A stretch of DNA of 63,574 bases from Lachnospiraceae bacterium (GTDB taxonomy: Bacteria; Bacillota; Clostridia; Lachnospirales; Lachnospiraceae). Location of the stretch: contig JAFUFL010000002.1 of the NCBI GenBank assembly GCA_017469935.1, positions 1 through 63,574 of the forward strand, given 5' to 3'. Of the stretch, positions 24,796 to 34,133 are shown piece by piece. The position numbers were made by a program, and so were the translations under genes. Within the stretch, counting starts at the first letter, position 1, and every line of letters starts with the position of its first letter. The notes under the pieces are model-generated. The model saw only the letters and a program-made list of their open reading frames with translations. It was not told the origin of the DNA and searched no databases.

Positions 24796-25464
24796 TTATC
24801 CCAGTCGATAGCCCACACCGCGTATGGTGTGGATCGCCTCGCCGCTCTCGCCCAGCTTGGTGCGGAGCGTGCCGATGTGGACGTCAACGGTCCTGGTCTC
24901 GCCGGAATAGTCCTGGTTCCAGACGGAGCTCAGGAGCTGGTCGCGGGTAAAGGCCATGCCGATGTGTTCCAGAAAGAGCCTGAGCAGCTCGTATTCCTTG
25001 AGCGTGAGGTAGATCTCCCGCCCGTCCACCATGACGACGTGTCTCGCCTGGTCCATGGTAATCGCGCCGTAGGAAAGGATCTCCCTGTGCTTACTTGCGG
25101 AAGTGCGCCGGAGGACCGCCCGGATTCTTGAGACCATTTCCATCATGCCGAAGGGCTTGCAGAGATAGTCATCGGCGCCCAGATCGAGGCCGATGACCCT
25201 GTCGTATTCGCTGCCTTTGGCGGTGGCCATGATGACAGGGATATCAGCCGTCGCGGAGGCGGACCGCAGTTTCCTGAGAATGGAGATGCCGTCTTCGCCG
25301 GGAAGCATGATGTCGAGCAGGATCAGTTCCGGCCGTCCGGAGGTCTGCATAGCTTCCCAGAACTGCACGCCGTCGGCAAAGCCCAGGGCCTCAAAGCCGG
25401 CGATCGTCAGCGTATAGATCATGAGATCCCGTATGCTGTGGTCATCTTCCACACAATAAACCAT
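24796..25464 (-). CDS. phoP: PhoP/PhoB-type OmpR-family response regulator
   Basis: The start is the ATG at 25464, which follows TTGGAGGAAAGA (222 aa); the upstream TTG lies inside this ribosome site. The receiver domain has acidic residues EDD near the start, phospho-acceptor Asp in LLDIMLPGEDG (~51) and Lys in LCKPFG (~101). The winged-helix DNA-binding domain holds LTLKEYELLRLFLEH and ends TVDVHIGTLRTKLG...IRGVGYRLG. Directly upstream of the kinase gene. Confidence 0.93.
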   Translation of the reverse strand: MVYCVEDDHSIRDLMIYTLTIAGFEALGFADGVQFWEAMQTSGRPELILLDIMLPGEDGISILRKLRSASATADIPVIMATAKGSEYDRVIGLDLGADDYLCKPFGMMEMVSRIRAVLRRTSASKHREILSYGAITMDQARHVVMVDGREIYLTLKEYELLRLFLEHIGMAFTRDQLLSSVWNQDYSGETRTVDVHIGTLRTKLGESGEAIHTIRGVGYRLG

Positions 25465-25789
25465 TCTTTCCTCCAAATAAAAAGCGCAAACCGTTCAAGT
25501 CATGCACGGCGGGCGACTGTTGTCCGCTGATGGTAATACAGCAGTTTTTTCCGTACACACGACAATCGACGAAACCATTTTCGCAGATTCATGTAAGCGC
25601 TTCCATCCCGGCATTGTAAAAACGGTGTAAAGCGAGCAATCACTTTTACTATTATAACATGGCGCACAGGGCGGCGCCTTATTGTAACTGAGATATTTAT
25701 GGAGAAAAATGAGTATTTTCGTATTACAATAGATTACAGATTCGAACAATAAAGAACATATAAGAACAAAGGAGCGGATCGTACACTCT
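25465..25789. promoter_or_regulatory. Divergent regulatory region with candidate Pho box
   Basis: On the minus strand TTTACA-N5-TTTACA (plus 25615-25631) matches the spacing of PhoP direct repeats in Firmicutes, and a third TTACA-like half-site lies near 25592. It is upstream of phoP, which fits autoregulation. TATTATAA near 25660 is a possible plus-strand -10. No gene was seen in the gap. Confidence 0.55.
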
Positions 25790-28720
25790 ATGAATAAAGC
25801 GGGAACGGAAAAACCTATGGGCGGCAGGGGAAAGAGCGGGGGAGAAGGCGCCCCTGTTTCGGAGAAAAAGCTGCGCCGAATGCAGAGCAGGCAGAAAAAA
25901 ATGAGGGCAAACAGTGTGAAAGCGCTGCTGCTCGCAGTAGTGCTGCTCACAGCCTCGATCCTCGGCGGCAAGGTGACATCCGACCGGGAGCAGGAGATCC
26001 GCCTTGCTCTGGGACAGAAGAATTATGTGCAGGCCGGAGAAGAGGGCCCGCAGTATTTTGAAACGGAGTACAGCGACCCGGAGGAGCTGGCGCAGGAAAG
26101 CGCCGAACTGGGCCTTCGGATCCAGCGGGAGGGGATCGTCCTTCTGCGCAACGAGGACGGCGCGCTGCCCCTGAGCAAAGGGGCGTCCGTCAGCGTATTC
26201 GGAAAGAGCGCGGTGAGTCCGGTCTACATCCGCACGGATGCGGCGGAAGGCTCGGTTTCCTTTAAAGAGGCGCTGGAGCAGCAGAAGATCCGGGTCAATG
26301 ACAAGCTCTGGAATTTCATCGACAGAGGGGGGAGAAACAATTTTTCGGCCTCCGTCGAGAAGAGCATGGAGGAATACGCCGAGGCGGCAGTGATCGTGAT
26401 CGGGCGCGGCAGCGGCGGGCGGGATTTGTATGAGCCGGCCTATTCGCAGGCCGAAGAGGGCGAAGAGGCGGTTGTCACGGGAGCGGCGGCGCTGCAGCTG
26501 ACGCAGGAAGAGAGGGATCTTCTGGCCTATGCCGGAGAGCGCTTCGACAGGATCATAGTGGTTCTGAACACGGAGAATCCCATGGAGATGGGATTTCTGG
26601 ATGAGTTCGGAATCGATGCCTGCCTGTGGACGGGAGCACTGGGACAGGGCGGCATGCAGGCGGTCGCGGAGGTGCTCAGCGGCTCCGTGAATCCTTCCGG
26701 GCGGCTCCCGGATACCTTCGTCTACAACAGCCTGAGCGCGCCGGCGGCGGCAAATCTCGGCGATTATACAATTAAAAACAGCGAGGAAGAGTTCGGCGAC
26801 AAGTACCTGGTCTACACGGAAGGGATCTACGTCGGCTACCGCTATTACGAGACGCGCTACGAGGACGCCGTGCTGGGCACGTCTTCGGGAGCGCCCTTCA
26901 GTTACGGCGCCGAAGTGGCATTCCCTTTCGGGTTCGGGCTCTCCTATACGGATTTTGAGATCCGGAACATGAAAATGGAGCTGGGAAAGAAAGGCTATGA
27001 GGTCACGGCTGAGGTCCACAACACCGGCGGGCGCGCCGGCAGGGAGGTCGTGCAGTTTTATATCCAGAAGCCCTACTCGCAGTACGCTTCGAAGAACGGC
27101 CTGGAGGTCCCGGCCGTGGAGCTGGTCGGCTTTTCCAAGACGGCGGAGATCGAGCCGGGAGAGTCCGCCAGGGTCAAAATAGTGATCCCCGAGGAGTCCT
27201 TCAAGTCCTTCGACGCGGGCGGCAAAGGCACCTATATCATCGACGGCGGCACTTATCTGGTCACGGCCGCGCAGAACGCGCACGCGGCGGTCAACAACAT
27301 CCTCATGTACAAGAGCAAGGGCGGCTCTCCCGCTTTTACGGGCACGGGGGACGGCGGCCTTGTAGAGAAAGCGGAGCTGGTCAGGGACTATAAGACCTAT
27401 GCGGAGTCGGCGCAGACCGGCGAGGGAGTCAGCCGCCGCTTCAAGGAAGCGGATCCCGCGGCCTATGATTCGGATTACCGGGCGCTCACAAGGAGCCTGT
27501 GGGGGAGCACCTGGCCCGGGACCTGGAAGGGCGGGAGCTTTTCGGCGCCCTCCTCGTTCCAGGAGCTGCTCAAGGTGAGCAGCAAGGATGATGGGGGTGC
27601 GTCTTCGCCGGTCTATAACACTTCGCACGGCGAGAAAAACGCGGGGCTTGCGCAGCTGCGGGAGACGGAGTTTGACGATTACAGATGGAACGCGCTCCTG
27701 GACCAGCTGACCTGGAGAGAGACCTATTCCATCGTGCGAAAAGGCGGCGGAGTGGTCAACGAAGTGATCTCCTGCATCTCGCCGCAGGCGCTGATCAGCG
27801 GAGACGGAGCCGGCCTCAGGACCGGATCCGACAGGACAAAGGGCTTTGTCTGCCCTTCGGCGACAGTCCTTGCGGCGACCTGGAACACGGACCTGCTCAC
27901 GCAGATGGGACAGCTGGTCGGCGAAGAGGCGCTGCATGCGGGGATCTCCTTCTGGAAAATCCCGTCGCTTAATCTTCACCGGACAACCATGGGCGGCGCG
28001 AACGCCGAGAGTTTCTCGGAGGACAGCTGTCTGACCGGAAAAATGGCGGCGGCTCTGTGCCGGGGCCTCGGCGGAAAGGGCGTCATTCCCGTTCTGGGGA
28101 GACTGGTCCTGGCAGACCAGGAGACGAACTATACGGGCGTCGTGGTCATGGCAAACGAACAGGCGATCCGGGAACTGTATCTGCGGCCCTTTGAGATCGC
28201 TCTGACGGAAGGCGGCTCCGGGATGAAAGCCGTCATGGCCGGCATGAACAGAGTCGGGCCCAGGTGGTGCGGCGGGCACAGCGGTCTTTTGACAGGCGTG
28301 CTGCGGTCAGAATGGGGGTTTAACGGGATCGTGATGACGGATACGATCACGGAAAAGACGGATTCCTACGCGGATATCCTGGAGGGGCTGGAGGCCGGGA
28401 CGGACCTGTGGCAGAACACCTCCAACAACTGCTATAAGCTGCGCGGCGGACAGCTGACTTACGGGGTGCGCACGCGCTTCAGGACGGCGGCAGGGCGGAT
28501 CCTGCAGTCCGTCTCGCGAAGCAACGCGATGAACGGCATCGGGAAAAAGACGACGCTGGAATACAAGTCGCCCGGCTGGAAGGTGATCCGAACGGCCGTG
28601 ATCATTATCTCGGTCGCGATAAGCCTGCCGGCTCTGTGGTTTGCCTTCGTGCAGTGGCGAAAGGCGGATCAGGTGAAGGCAAAGATCGCCCTGGAGAAGA
28701 GAAAAATAAACCGCAATTGA
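25790..28720 (+). CDS. Domain-permuted, membrane-anchored GH3 beta-glycosidase
   Basis: The 976-aa protein has a membrane helix near each end (~residues 44-62 and ~925-945). The GH3 domains are in permuted order. The part that normally follows the barrel comes first (IVLLRNEDGALPLS near residue 115, GRLPDTFVYN, FPFGFGLSYTDFE), then an FnIII-like domain. The catalytic barrel comes last, with NLHRTTMGGANAESFSED and the nucleophile Asp in GFNGIVMTDT (~850). With an N-in, C-in topology the enzyme faces outward. It probably trims beta-linked oligosaccharides at the cell surface before import. Specificity cannot be read. Confidence 0.88.
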   Translation: MNKAGTEKPMGGRGKSGGEGAPVSEKKLRRMQSRQKKMRANSVKALLLAVVLLTASILGGKVTSDREQEIRLALGQKNYVQAGEEGPQYFETEYSDPEELAQESAELGLRIQREGIVLLRNEDGALPLSKGASVSVFGKSAVSPVYIRTDAAEGSVSFKEALEQQKIRVNDKLWNFIDRGGRNNFSASVEKSMEEYAEAAVIVIGRGSGGRDLYEPAYSQAEEGEEAVVTGAAALQLTQEERDLLAYAGERFDRIIVVLNTENPMEMGFLDEFGIDACLWTGALGQGGMQAVAEVLSGSVNPSGRLPDTFVYNSLSAPAAANLGDYTIKNSEEEFGDKYLVYTEGIYVGYRYYETRYEDAVLGTSSGAPFSYGAEVAFPFGFGLSYTDFEIRNMKMELGKKGYEVTAEVHNTGGRAGREVVQFYIQKPYSQYASKNGLEVPAVELVGFSKTAEIEPGESARVKIVIPEESFKSFDAGGKGTYIIDGGTYLVTAAQNAHAAVNNILMYKSKGGSPAFTGTGDGGLVEKAELVRDYKTYAESAQTGEGVSRRFKEADPAAYDSDYRALTRSLWGSTWPGTWKGGSFSAPSSFQELLKVSSKDDGGASSPVYNTSHGEKNAGLAQLRETEFDDYRWNALLDQLTWRETYSIVRKGGGVVNEVISCISPQALISGDGAGLRTGSDRTKGFVCPSATVLAATWNTDLLTQMGQLVGEEALHAGISFWKIPSLNLHRTTMGGANAESFSEDSCLTGKMAAALCRGLGGKGVIPVLGRLVLADQETNYTGVVVMANEQAIRELYLRPFEIALTEGGSGMKAVMAGMNRVGPRWCGGHSGLLTGVLRSEWGFNGIVMTDTITEKTDSYADILEGLEAGTDLWQNTSNNCYKLRGGQLTYGVRTRFRTAAGRILQSVSRSNAMNGIGKKTTLEYKSPGWKVIRTAVIIISVAISLPALWFAFVQWRKADQVKAKIALEKRKINRN

Positions 28721-28731
28721 GAGGGGTCGAG

Positions 28732-29757
28732 ATGATAACGATTAAAGAGATCGCGGCGAGACTGGGAATGAGTACCACCACCGTGTCAAACGTCATTCAC
28801 GGAAAGACGAGGGAAGTATCCGCGGAGACGATCGAGCGGGTACAGAAATTTCTCGAAGAAGTGGAATATGTGCCCAATATCAACGCGCGCAACCTGGCCC
28901 AGGGGCAGTCCAAGATCATCGGCGTGGTCCTCAAGTCGCTGGATTTCCGCCTGTGGCACAGCGGTAATATTCTGAGCGATCCTTTCGTCTCGGAAATGAT
29001 CGGAGGGATCGAGAGCGCCATCCGCGAGGCGGGGTACTATATGATGCTCTACATCTCCGACGATATCGCGGAGATCATCCAGCGTATATCCATCTGGAAT
29101 GTGGACGGCCTGATCCTTTTCTGCATGATGGACGACGACGGAAACCGGGTCGCGGCAAAATATCACAAACCTATGGTCTGCATCGACACGTACAGCTCGG
29201 AGAAGAACGACAATTTCGTCAACGTAGGGCTGGACGATGAGAAGAGCACCTGCGAGGCGGTGCACTATCTCATAGACAACGGACACAGGAAGATCGGATT
29301 TGTCAGCGACAACCGCGTCGGTGTCGACAGGGCCAGGTTCTGGGGATTCCGAAAAGCGCTGGCGGAGGCAGGAATCGAGTACAGCGACAGGGATTTCTTC
29401 TTATTGGAGCCGGCGGAGGAAGCCCATGGCAGAAATATTGAGAAGCTCTGCAGGAGAGCGAGAGATTACACGGCGCTCTTTTGCTGTTCGGACATTTACG
29501 CCACGATCATGATGTCGGCGCTCAAGGAGAGGGGGCTGCGCGTTCCGGAGGATATTTCCATCATCGGATTTGACGATAATCTCTTCTCCAGAGTCTGCAC
29601 GCCCCGGCTCACGACGGTGCACCAGGACGCGGACCTAAAAGGGCGTGTTGCGGTACAGACGCTGATCGGCATGATCGGCGGGATAGAGCCGGAGTCCAAA
29701 GAGATCAAACTGGACACACGGCTCGAGATCCGCGATTCGGTGCGGAGAATACAGTGA
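28732..29757 (+). CDS. LacI-family transcriptional regulator
   Basis: The start is the ATG at 28732, preceded by GAGGGGTCGAG (341 aa); the longer frame overlaps the GH3 gene. The HTH is ITIKEIAARLGMSTTTVSNVIHGK, with the hinge EEVEYVPNINARNLAQGQS. A periplasmic-binding-like sugar-sensing domain follows (IIGVVLK, VDGLILF, GHRKIGFVSD, DISIIGFDDNLFS). It starts 11 bases after the GH3 gene and precedes a sugar ABC transporter whose leader contains a LacI-like palindrome, so it very likely controls these sugar genes. Confidence 0.94.
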   Translation: MITIKEIAARLGMSTTTVSNVIHGKTREVSAETIERVQKFLEEVEYVPNINARNLAQGQSKIIGVVLKSLDFRLWHSGNILSDPFVSEMIGGIESAIREAGYYMMLYISDDIAEIIQRISIWNVDGLILFCMMDDDGNRVAAKYHKPMVCIDTYSSEKNDNFVNVGLDDEKSTCEAVHYLIDNGHRKIGFVSDNRVGVDRARFWGFRKALAEAGIEYSDRDFFLLEPAEEAHGRNIEKLCRRARDYTALFCCSDIYATIMMSALKERGLRVPEDISIIGFDDNLFSRVCTPRLTTVHQDADLKGRVAVQTLIGMIGGIEPESKEIKLDTRLEIRDSVRRIQ

Positions 29758-29773
29758 GCACGGAAAACGATTT

Positions 29774-29790
29774 CGTGAAACGATTTCACG
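29774..29790. promoter_or_regulatory. Candidate LacI-family operator
   Basis: CGTGAAACGATTTCACG is a perfect inverted repeat (CGTGAAA-CGA-TTTCACG) 16 bases after the lacI-type stop and upstream of the ABC promoter. It has the TGAAA...TTTCA arms expected of LacI-family sites. Confidence 0.6.
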
Positions 29791-29883
29791 CCGGACTGCG
29801 CACGTAGTTCACAAAAAAACTTATACATTTTGACGAAAATCGGGGAAAATACTAAAAATATTGACCAAAAGGACAAAAAGGAC

Positions 29884-29911
29884 TTGTTAAATACAACAGG
29901 AATGATACAAT
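29884..29911 (+). promoter_or_regulatory. Candidate promoter of the sugar ABC operon
   Basis: TTGTTA (29884-29889) and TACAAT (29906-29911) are separated by 16 bases, upstream of the binding-protein gene in an otherwise A-rich leader. Confidence 0.5.
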
Positions 29912-30017
29912 TCTAGTGTATACTTATGCGCTAAAGTATCTAAGTAAGCGGTTCAAGCCGGCCGCTTCCTATGTATTTTGGCACAAGACCAATGGTTTAT
30001 TTAACAAGGAGGAAACT

Positions 30018-31346
30018 ATGAAAAAGAAACTCTTAGCAGCAGCACTCGCAGCTGCAATGGCTGTGGGCCTGATGGCATGCGGCGGTTCTTCTTCCGCAAG
30101 CTCTTCTGATGCACCGGCGCAGGGAGAGGCAGCCGAGACAACCGAGGCAACTGACGGCGCAGCTGCAGCAAGCGGCGAAGGCATCCGCCTTCTGAACGGC
30201 AAGCCTGAGATTCATGACCAGCTCACAGAGATGGCAGCCAAGTACAAGGAAGAGACAGGCAAGGTTGTCAACATCGAGACCATCGGCGGCGACACAAACG
30301 CATCCGACGAGCTCAAGAAGATGTACCAGGCAGACAATATGCCCGACATTTTCGTCATCGAAGCGAACCAGGCGGCAAACTGGGACGGCCTGCTGGCTGA
30401 TCTTACCGGTGAGGCGTGGACAAACGACACCGATTATGAACTGGTTGACTCGAAGATGGGCACCATCGGCTTCCCTTACACGGTAGAAGCTACCGCTCTT
30501 GCATACAACGCAGAGATCCTTGAGAAGGCCGGCGTTGATCCCGCTACACTGACAAGCCCCGCAGCATGGACGGCAGCAGTCGAGAAGATCGACGGCATGA
30601 AGGACGAGCTCGGAATCACAGCAGTCTTCGGCTGGTGCGCAGAGCCCGCAAACCTCGGCTGGTCTTCCGGTACACACGTATTCGCGCAGTACCTCGACGC
30701 TGGTCTTGCACAGGACGACACCACCTACATTGACCTTCTCAATGACGGCGGCAAGATCGACGAAGCGAGAATGAACAACTTCGCCGCTTTCATCGGCATG
30801 ATGAACAAGTATTCCGATCCCGCACTTCTGGTCGACGGCACATACGACAACCAGGTAGCAGGTTTCGCAGCAGGCAAGTACGCATTCGTTACCCAGGGTA
30901 ACTGGATCAACGGCGCCGTTATCGGCAGCGCTGACTACACAGGATGGAAGATGGGCTTTGCTCCCTATGCATTTGAAGATGGCATTGACACCATCATCGC
31001 AGGTCCGCCGAGCTTCTGGACTGTTTACAGCGAAGGCAATGTAGACGAGGCAAAGGCATTCCTTCAGTGGGTATCCGATGACAGCGCGCAGGATATCCTG
31101 GTCAACAAGGCGAACCTGATCAGCCCCTTCAACGACTGCAAGTACACGGCAGCTGATCCTTTCGCAGAGAGCATCATGAGCTACATGTCCGCAGGCAAGA
31201 CCTCCGGCTGGCACACCATGCTCAAGAAGGACGGCCTTCAGAACAAGACCTGCCAGGTATTCGCTGAGTACGCTAAGGGAACCATGGACCAGGCTACATT
31301 CGTAAGCACAATGGCGCAGGTCATTTCCTCTTATTACAATCAGTAA
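30018..31346 (+). CDS. Sugar ABC transporter substrate-binding lipoprotein
   Basis: The ATG at 30018 follows AAGGAGGAAACT (442 aa). The lipoprotein signal ends in LMACGG (Cys ~21). The mature protein has the CUT1 extracellular binding-protein fold, with YKEETGKVVNIETIG, ADNMPDIFVIEANQAANW, and aromatic-rich pocket residues such as GWCAEPANLGW and GPPSFWTVY. It delivers an oligosaccharide to the two permeases that follow. The maltodextrin enzymes downstream suggest alpha-glucans; the GH3 upstream leaves beta-glucosides possible. Confidence 0.93.
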   Translation: MKKKLLAAALAAAMAVGLMACGGSSSASSSDAPAQGEAAETTEATDGAAAASGEGIRLLNGKPEIHDQLTEMAAKYKEETGKVVNIETIGGDTNASDELKKMYQADNMPDIFVIEANQAANWDGLLADLTGEAWTNDTDYELVDSKMGTIGFPYTVEATALAYNAEILEKAGVDPATLTSPAAWTAAVEKIDGMKDELGITAVFGWCAEPANLGWSSGTHVFAQYLDAGLAQDDTTYIDLLNDGGKIDEARMNNFAAFIGMMNKYSDPALLVDGTYDNQVAGFAAGKYAFVTQGNWINGAVIGSADYTGWKMGFAPYAFEDGIDTIIAGPPSFWTVYSEGNVDEAKAFLQWVSDDSAQDILVNKANLISPFNDCKYTAADPFAESIMSYMSAGKTSGWHTMLKKDGLQNKTCQVFAEYAKGTMDQATFVSTMAQVISSYYNQ

Positions 31347-31395
31347 TATTTTGAACGAATCAGATCGTCTGTAAAGTGATCAAACACAGGAGATT

Positions 31396-31426
31396 GGGCA
31401 GAAGCGCAGACTTCTGCCCTCTCTTT
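31396..31426 (+). terminator. Intra-operon hairpin after the binding-protein gene
   Basis: GGGCAGAAG-CGCAGA-CTTCTGCCC (31396-31419) is followed by TCTCTTT. Such partial terminators commonly keep binding-protein mRNA more abundant than permease mRNA. Confidence 0.75.
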
Positions 31427-31449
31427 CATTATTCTAAGGGGGAATCCAA

Positions 31450-32505
31450 ATGAGTGAAGCTAGTGGAAGCAAGAAGCTTCTTTCTCTGGTTTGCCTGATC
31501 GGCGGCGCAGCACTGCTGGTCGTTTCCCTGGCCCTTGACTTTATGGGCAGCAAGGCAGGCTATCGCGGAGCGCTTCTTGTGATCGGCATCATCGGAATCA
31601 TTGTGGGGCTGTATATCCTCCCTACATTGAAATATCACAGAACTCTTGTCTATGTAATTTTCCTGTTTCCGCTTCTGTTCGCGTTTGCGGTCACAGTAAT
31701 CATTCCTTTGTTCCTGGGTCTGTTCTATTCTTTCACGAACTGGAACGGTATCCGTTATACAGAGTTTGTCGGATTGGCCAATTACACCAGAATGTTCAGA
31801 CAGCCCAGTTTTATCTGGTCCATCCTGCTGACAGCCCTGTTCGTTGTATTCAACATGATCCTGGTCAACCTGGTGGCTTTCCTGCTGGCCCTTCTGTGCA
31901 CATCCAAGCTCAAGGGAATGGGCTTTTTCAGGGCGTCCTACTTCCTGCCCAACCTGATCGGCGGTATCGTACTGGGTTATATCTGGCAGTTCATTTTCAG
32001 TAATGTCGTCACCAAGATCTTTACGGGAATGAAATTCTCGATGCTCTCCGATACCAAGACGGCCTTCATCGCGATCATCATCGTCTATGTATGGCAGTAC
32101 GCGGGCTATATCATGCTGATCTACATCACAGGTCTGAACACGGTTCCGGGAGATGTCCTGGAGGCGGCCAACATCGACGGCGCCAATGCCATGCAGACCC
32201 TGTTCCAGATCAAGATCCCGATGATCGCTCCTACGATCACGATCTGCACATTCCTGACACTGACATCTGCCTTCAAGCAGTTCGACGTCAACCTGTCCCT
32301 GACAAACGGTACGGGATCGCTGATGTTCATGGGTGAGTTCCTCACCAACGGCACACAGATGCTGGCTCTGAATATCTACAACACGGCGGTTGTCGAGAAC
32401 GAATATGCTTTCGGCCAGGCCAAGGCATTCCTGTTCTTCCTCATCCTGGCCTGCGTCTCGATCCTGCAGGTACGTATTTCCAACAGTAAGGAGGTAGAAC
32501 TGTAA
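31450..32505 (+). CDS. Sugar ABC transporter permease 1 (MalF type)
   Basis: The 351-aa permease has the EAA loop that contacts the ATPase (EAANIDGANAMQTLFQIKIPMI, ~residues 237-258). It has about eight hydrophobic segments; the first two (residues ~8-60) precede the usual CUT1 start at YVIFLFPLLFAFAV and are an N-terminal addition. No ATPase is encoded nearby, so a shared MsmX-like ATPase is expected. Its stop overlaps the next start by one base. Confidence 0.94.
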   Translation: MSEASGSKKLLSLVCLIGGAALLVVSLALDFMGSKAGYRGALLVIGIIGIIVGLYILPTLKYHRTLVYVIFLFPLLFAFAVTVIIPLFLGLFYSFTNWNGIRYTEFVGLANYTRMFRQPSFIWSILLTALFVVFNMILVNLVAFLLALLCTSKLKGMGFFRASYFLPNLIGGIVLGYIWQFIFSNVVTKIFTGMKFSMLSDTKTAFIAIIIVYVWQYAGYIMLIYITGLNTVPGDVLEAANIDGANAMQTLFQIKIPMIAPTITICTFLTLTSAFKQFDVNLSLTNGTGSLMFMGEFLTNGTQMLALNIYNTAVVENEYAFGQAKAFLFFLILACVSILQVRISNSKEVEL

Positions 32506-33374
32506 TGCATAGAAAAGAACCTACTTCCAGAGTTGTCATTAAATTCGTGATCGCGATCATCATCGCGGCCTATATCCTGTTTCCTTTCGCACTGGTTGTC
32601 ATCAACTCCTGCAAGGCGACAGCGGATATTACGGCTAACCCCATCGGCTTTAACGGCGTGAGCATCGGACAGCTGATGCAGAACCTGAATGATGTTATCA
32701 ATAACACAAACTTCCTGTTCTGGCACGCGTTCGGCTATTCCGTGCTGATCACGGTTCTGTCCCTGATCCTTCTGGCGCTGTTCGGCTCCATGACCGCGTG
32801 GGTCATCTGCCGCAACAAGACCGTTTGGGCAACCGTTATTTATTTTACATTCATCGCATCCATGATCATTCCTTTCCAGGTTGTCATGCTGCCTCTGATC
32901 TCCACGTTCCGTGACGTGGGCAAGTTCATCGGCATTCCGATGCTGCAGTCTGTTCCCGGTATCGTCTTTGCGTACCTTGGATTCGGCGGTGCCATGACTG
33001 TATTCATCCTGACCGGTTTCATCAAGGGAATCCCTTATGATCTGGAGGAAGCGGCTTCCATCGACGGATGCCGTCCCGAGCAGGTCTTCTTCAAGGTCAT
33101 TTTCCCGCTGCTGACTCCCGTCATCACAACTGTTACCATCCTGAACGGCATGTGGATCTGGAACGACTATCTGCTTCCTTCCATGATGCTCGGTCAGAAC
33201 GGCAAAGTTAAGACCCTTCCCGTAGCGGTACAGGCTTTCGTCGGTTCCTACGTCAAGCAGTGGAACCTGATCCTGACGGCCGCGCTCCTGGCTATCATTC
33301 CCATGGTAATCCTGTTCCTGTTCGCACAGAAGCAGATCATGAACGGAATGATCGAGGGCGCTGTCAAGGGCTGA
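32505..33374 (+). CDS. Sugar ABC transporter permease 2 (MalG type)
   Basis: The 289-aa permease begins at the ATG overlapping the previous stop (TAATG) behind AAGGAGG. Six membrane segments and the EAA loop EEAASIDGCRPEQVFFKVIFPLL are visible, and the C-terminus ends in QKQIMNGMIEGAVKG, typical of MalG/CUT1 partners. Confidence 0.94.
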   Translation: MHRKEPTSRVVIKFVIAIIIAAYILFPFALVVINSCKATADITANPIGFNGVSIGQLMQNLNDVINNTNFLFWHAFGYSVLITVLSLILLALFGSMTAWVICRNKTVWATVIYFTFIASMIIPFQVVMLPLISTFRDVGKFIGIPMLQSVPGIVFAYLGFGGAMTVFILTGFIKGIPYDLEEAASIDGCRPEQVFFKVIFPLLTPVITTVTILNGMWIWNDYLLPSMMLGQNGKVKTLPVAVQAFVGSYVKQWNLILTAALLAIIPMVILFLFAQKQIMNGMIEGAVKG

Positions 33375-33407
33375 TGCCGCAGGAAACAAGTACTGAACTT
33401 TTTTACA

Positions 33408-33441
33408 GAGGCTGCGCCGAAATCGGGTGCAGCCTCTTGTT
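33408..33441 (+). terminator. Hairpin between the permease and yesL genes
   Basis: GAGGCTGC (33408-33415) pairs with GCAGCCTC (33429-33436), followed by TTGTT. Confidence 0.7.
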
Positions 33442-33467
33442 CATAGCGGAGAGTAAGGTAAACCGGA

Positions 33468-34130
33468 ATGAGAAATCTGTTTGACCAGGAAGGACCTCTG
33501 ATGCGCGCGCTCACGGATCTGAGCACGCTGGTATTCCTCAATATTTTGACGCTGCTTTTCAGTCTTCCGATCGTGACGGCGGGCGCGGCCCTGGCGGCCA
33601 TGCACTATGTGATCATTGAGATGATCGAGGAGCGGGGCGGGAGCCTTCCGGGGGAGTTCTGGAAGCGCTTTAAGGAAAACCTGAAAAATGCGACGCCGAT
33701 CTGGCTGATCCTGCTGGCGGCAGCCGGCTTTCTGTATGCGGACATGAGGCTGATCGGAGGCGGTCAGCTGGGGCTGCCCCGCGCCATGCTGATCCCGATC
33801 TACGCAGGCCTTTTTGTGACAGCGGCCATCTATGTGTACGTGATCCCGCTGACGGCGCGGTTCGTGTATTCCACGGGCGCGGCTTTTAAGAACGCCGCTA
33901 TTCTGGCAGCGGCTTATTTTCCCAGGACAGTTCTTATGGTCGCGGCCAGCGCGGTGATCCCGTTCCTGCTTCTGAATGTGACCAGGCTCCTGCCGCTGTT
34001 TTTCCTGCTGGGGATTTCCCTGCCGGGATATCTGTGCGCGCTTTTGTACAAGCCGATTTTCGACAGAATAATCGGAGAGAAGGAAGAGGAGGACAGGCCC
34101 TGGGTCCTCGACGATGAAACGGAAGAATAA
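33468..34130 (+). CDS. YesL-family (DUF624) membrane protein
   Basis: This 220-aa protein has five to six hydrophobic segments and the family opening NLFDQEGPLMRALTDLSTLVFLNILTLLFSLPIVTAGAALAAMHY. YesL proteins are regularly encoded next to CUT1 sugar transporters in Firmicutes; their role in transport or assembly is not defined. Here it follows the two permeases directly, in keeping with that association. The ATG is in GGAATGAG after AAACCGG, a weak ribosome site. Confidence 0.9.
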   Translation: MRNLFDQEGPLMRALTDLSTLVFLNILTLLFSLPIVTAGAALAAMHYVIIEMIEERGGSLPGEFWKRFKENLKNATPIWLILLAAAGFLYADMRLIGGGQLGLPRAMLIPIYAGLFVTAAIYVYVIPLTARFVYSTGAAFKNAAILAAAYFPRTVLMVAASAVIPFLLLNVTRLLPLFFLLGISLPGYLCALLYKPIFDRIIGEKEEEDRPWVLDDETEE

Positions 34131-34133
34131 CGC

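Noticed and set aside
25724-28279. 851-aa frame opposite the GH3 gene
   Set aside because: It is a G+C-rich antisense shadow with no recognisable domain; the plus strand has clear GH3 motifs.
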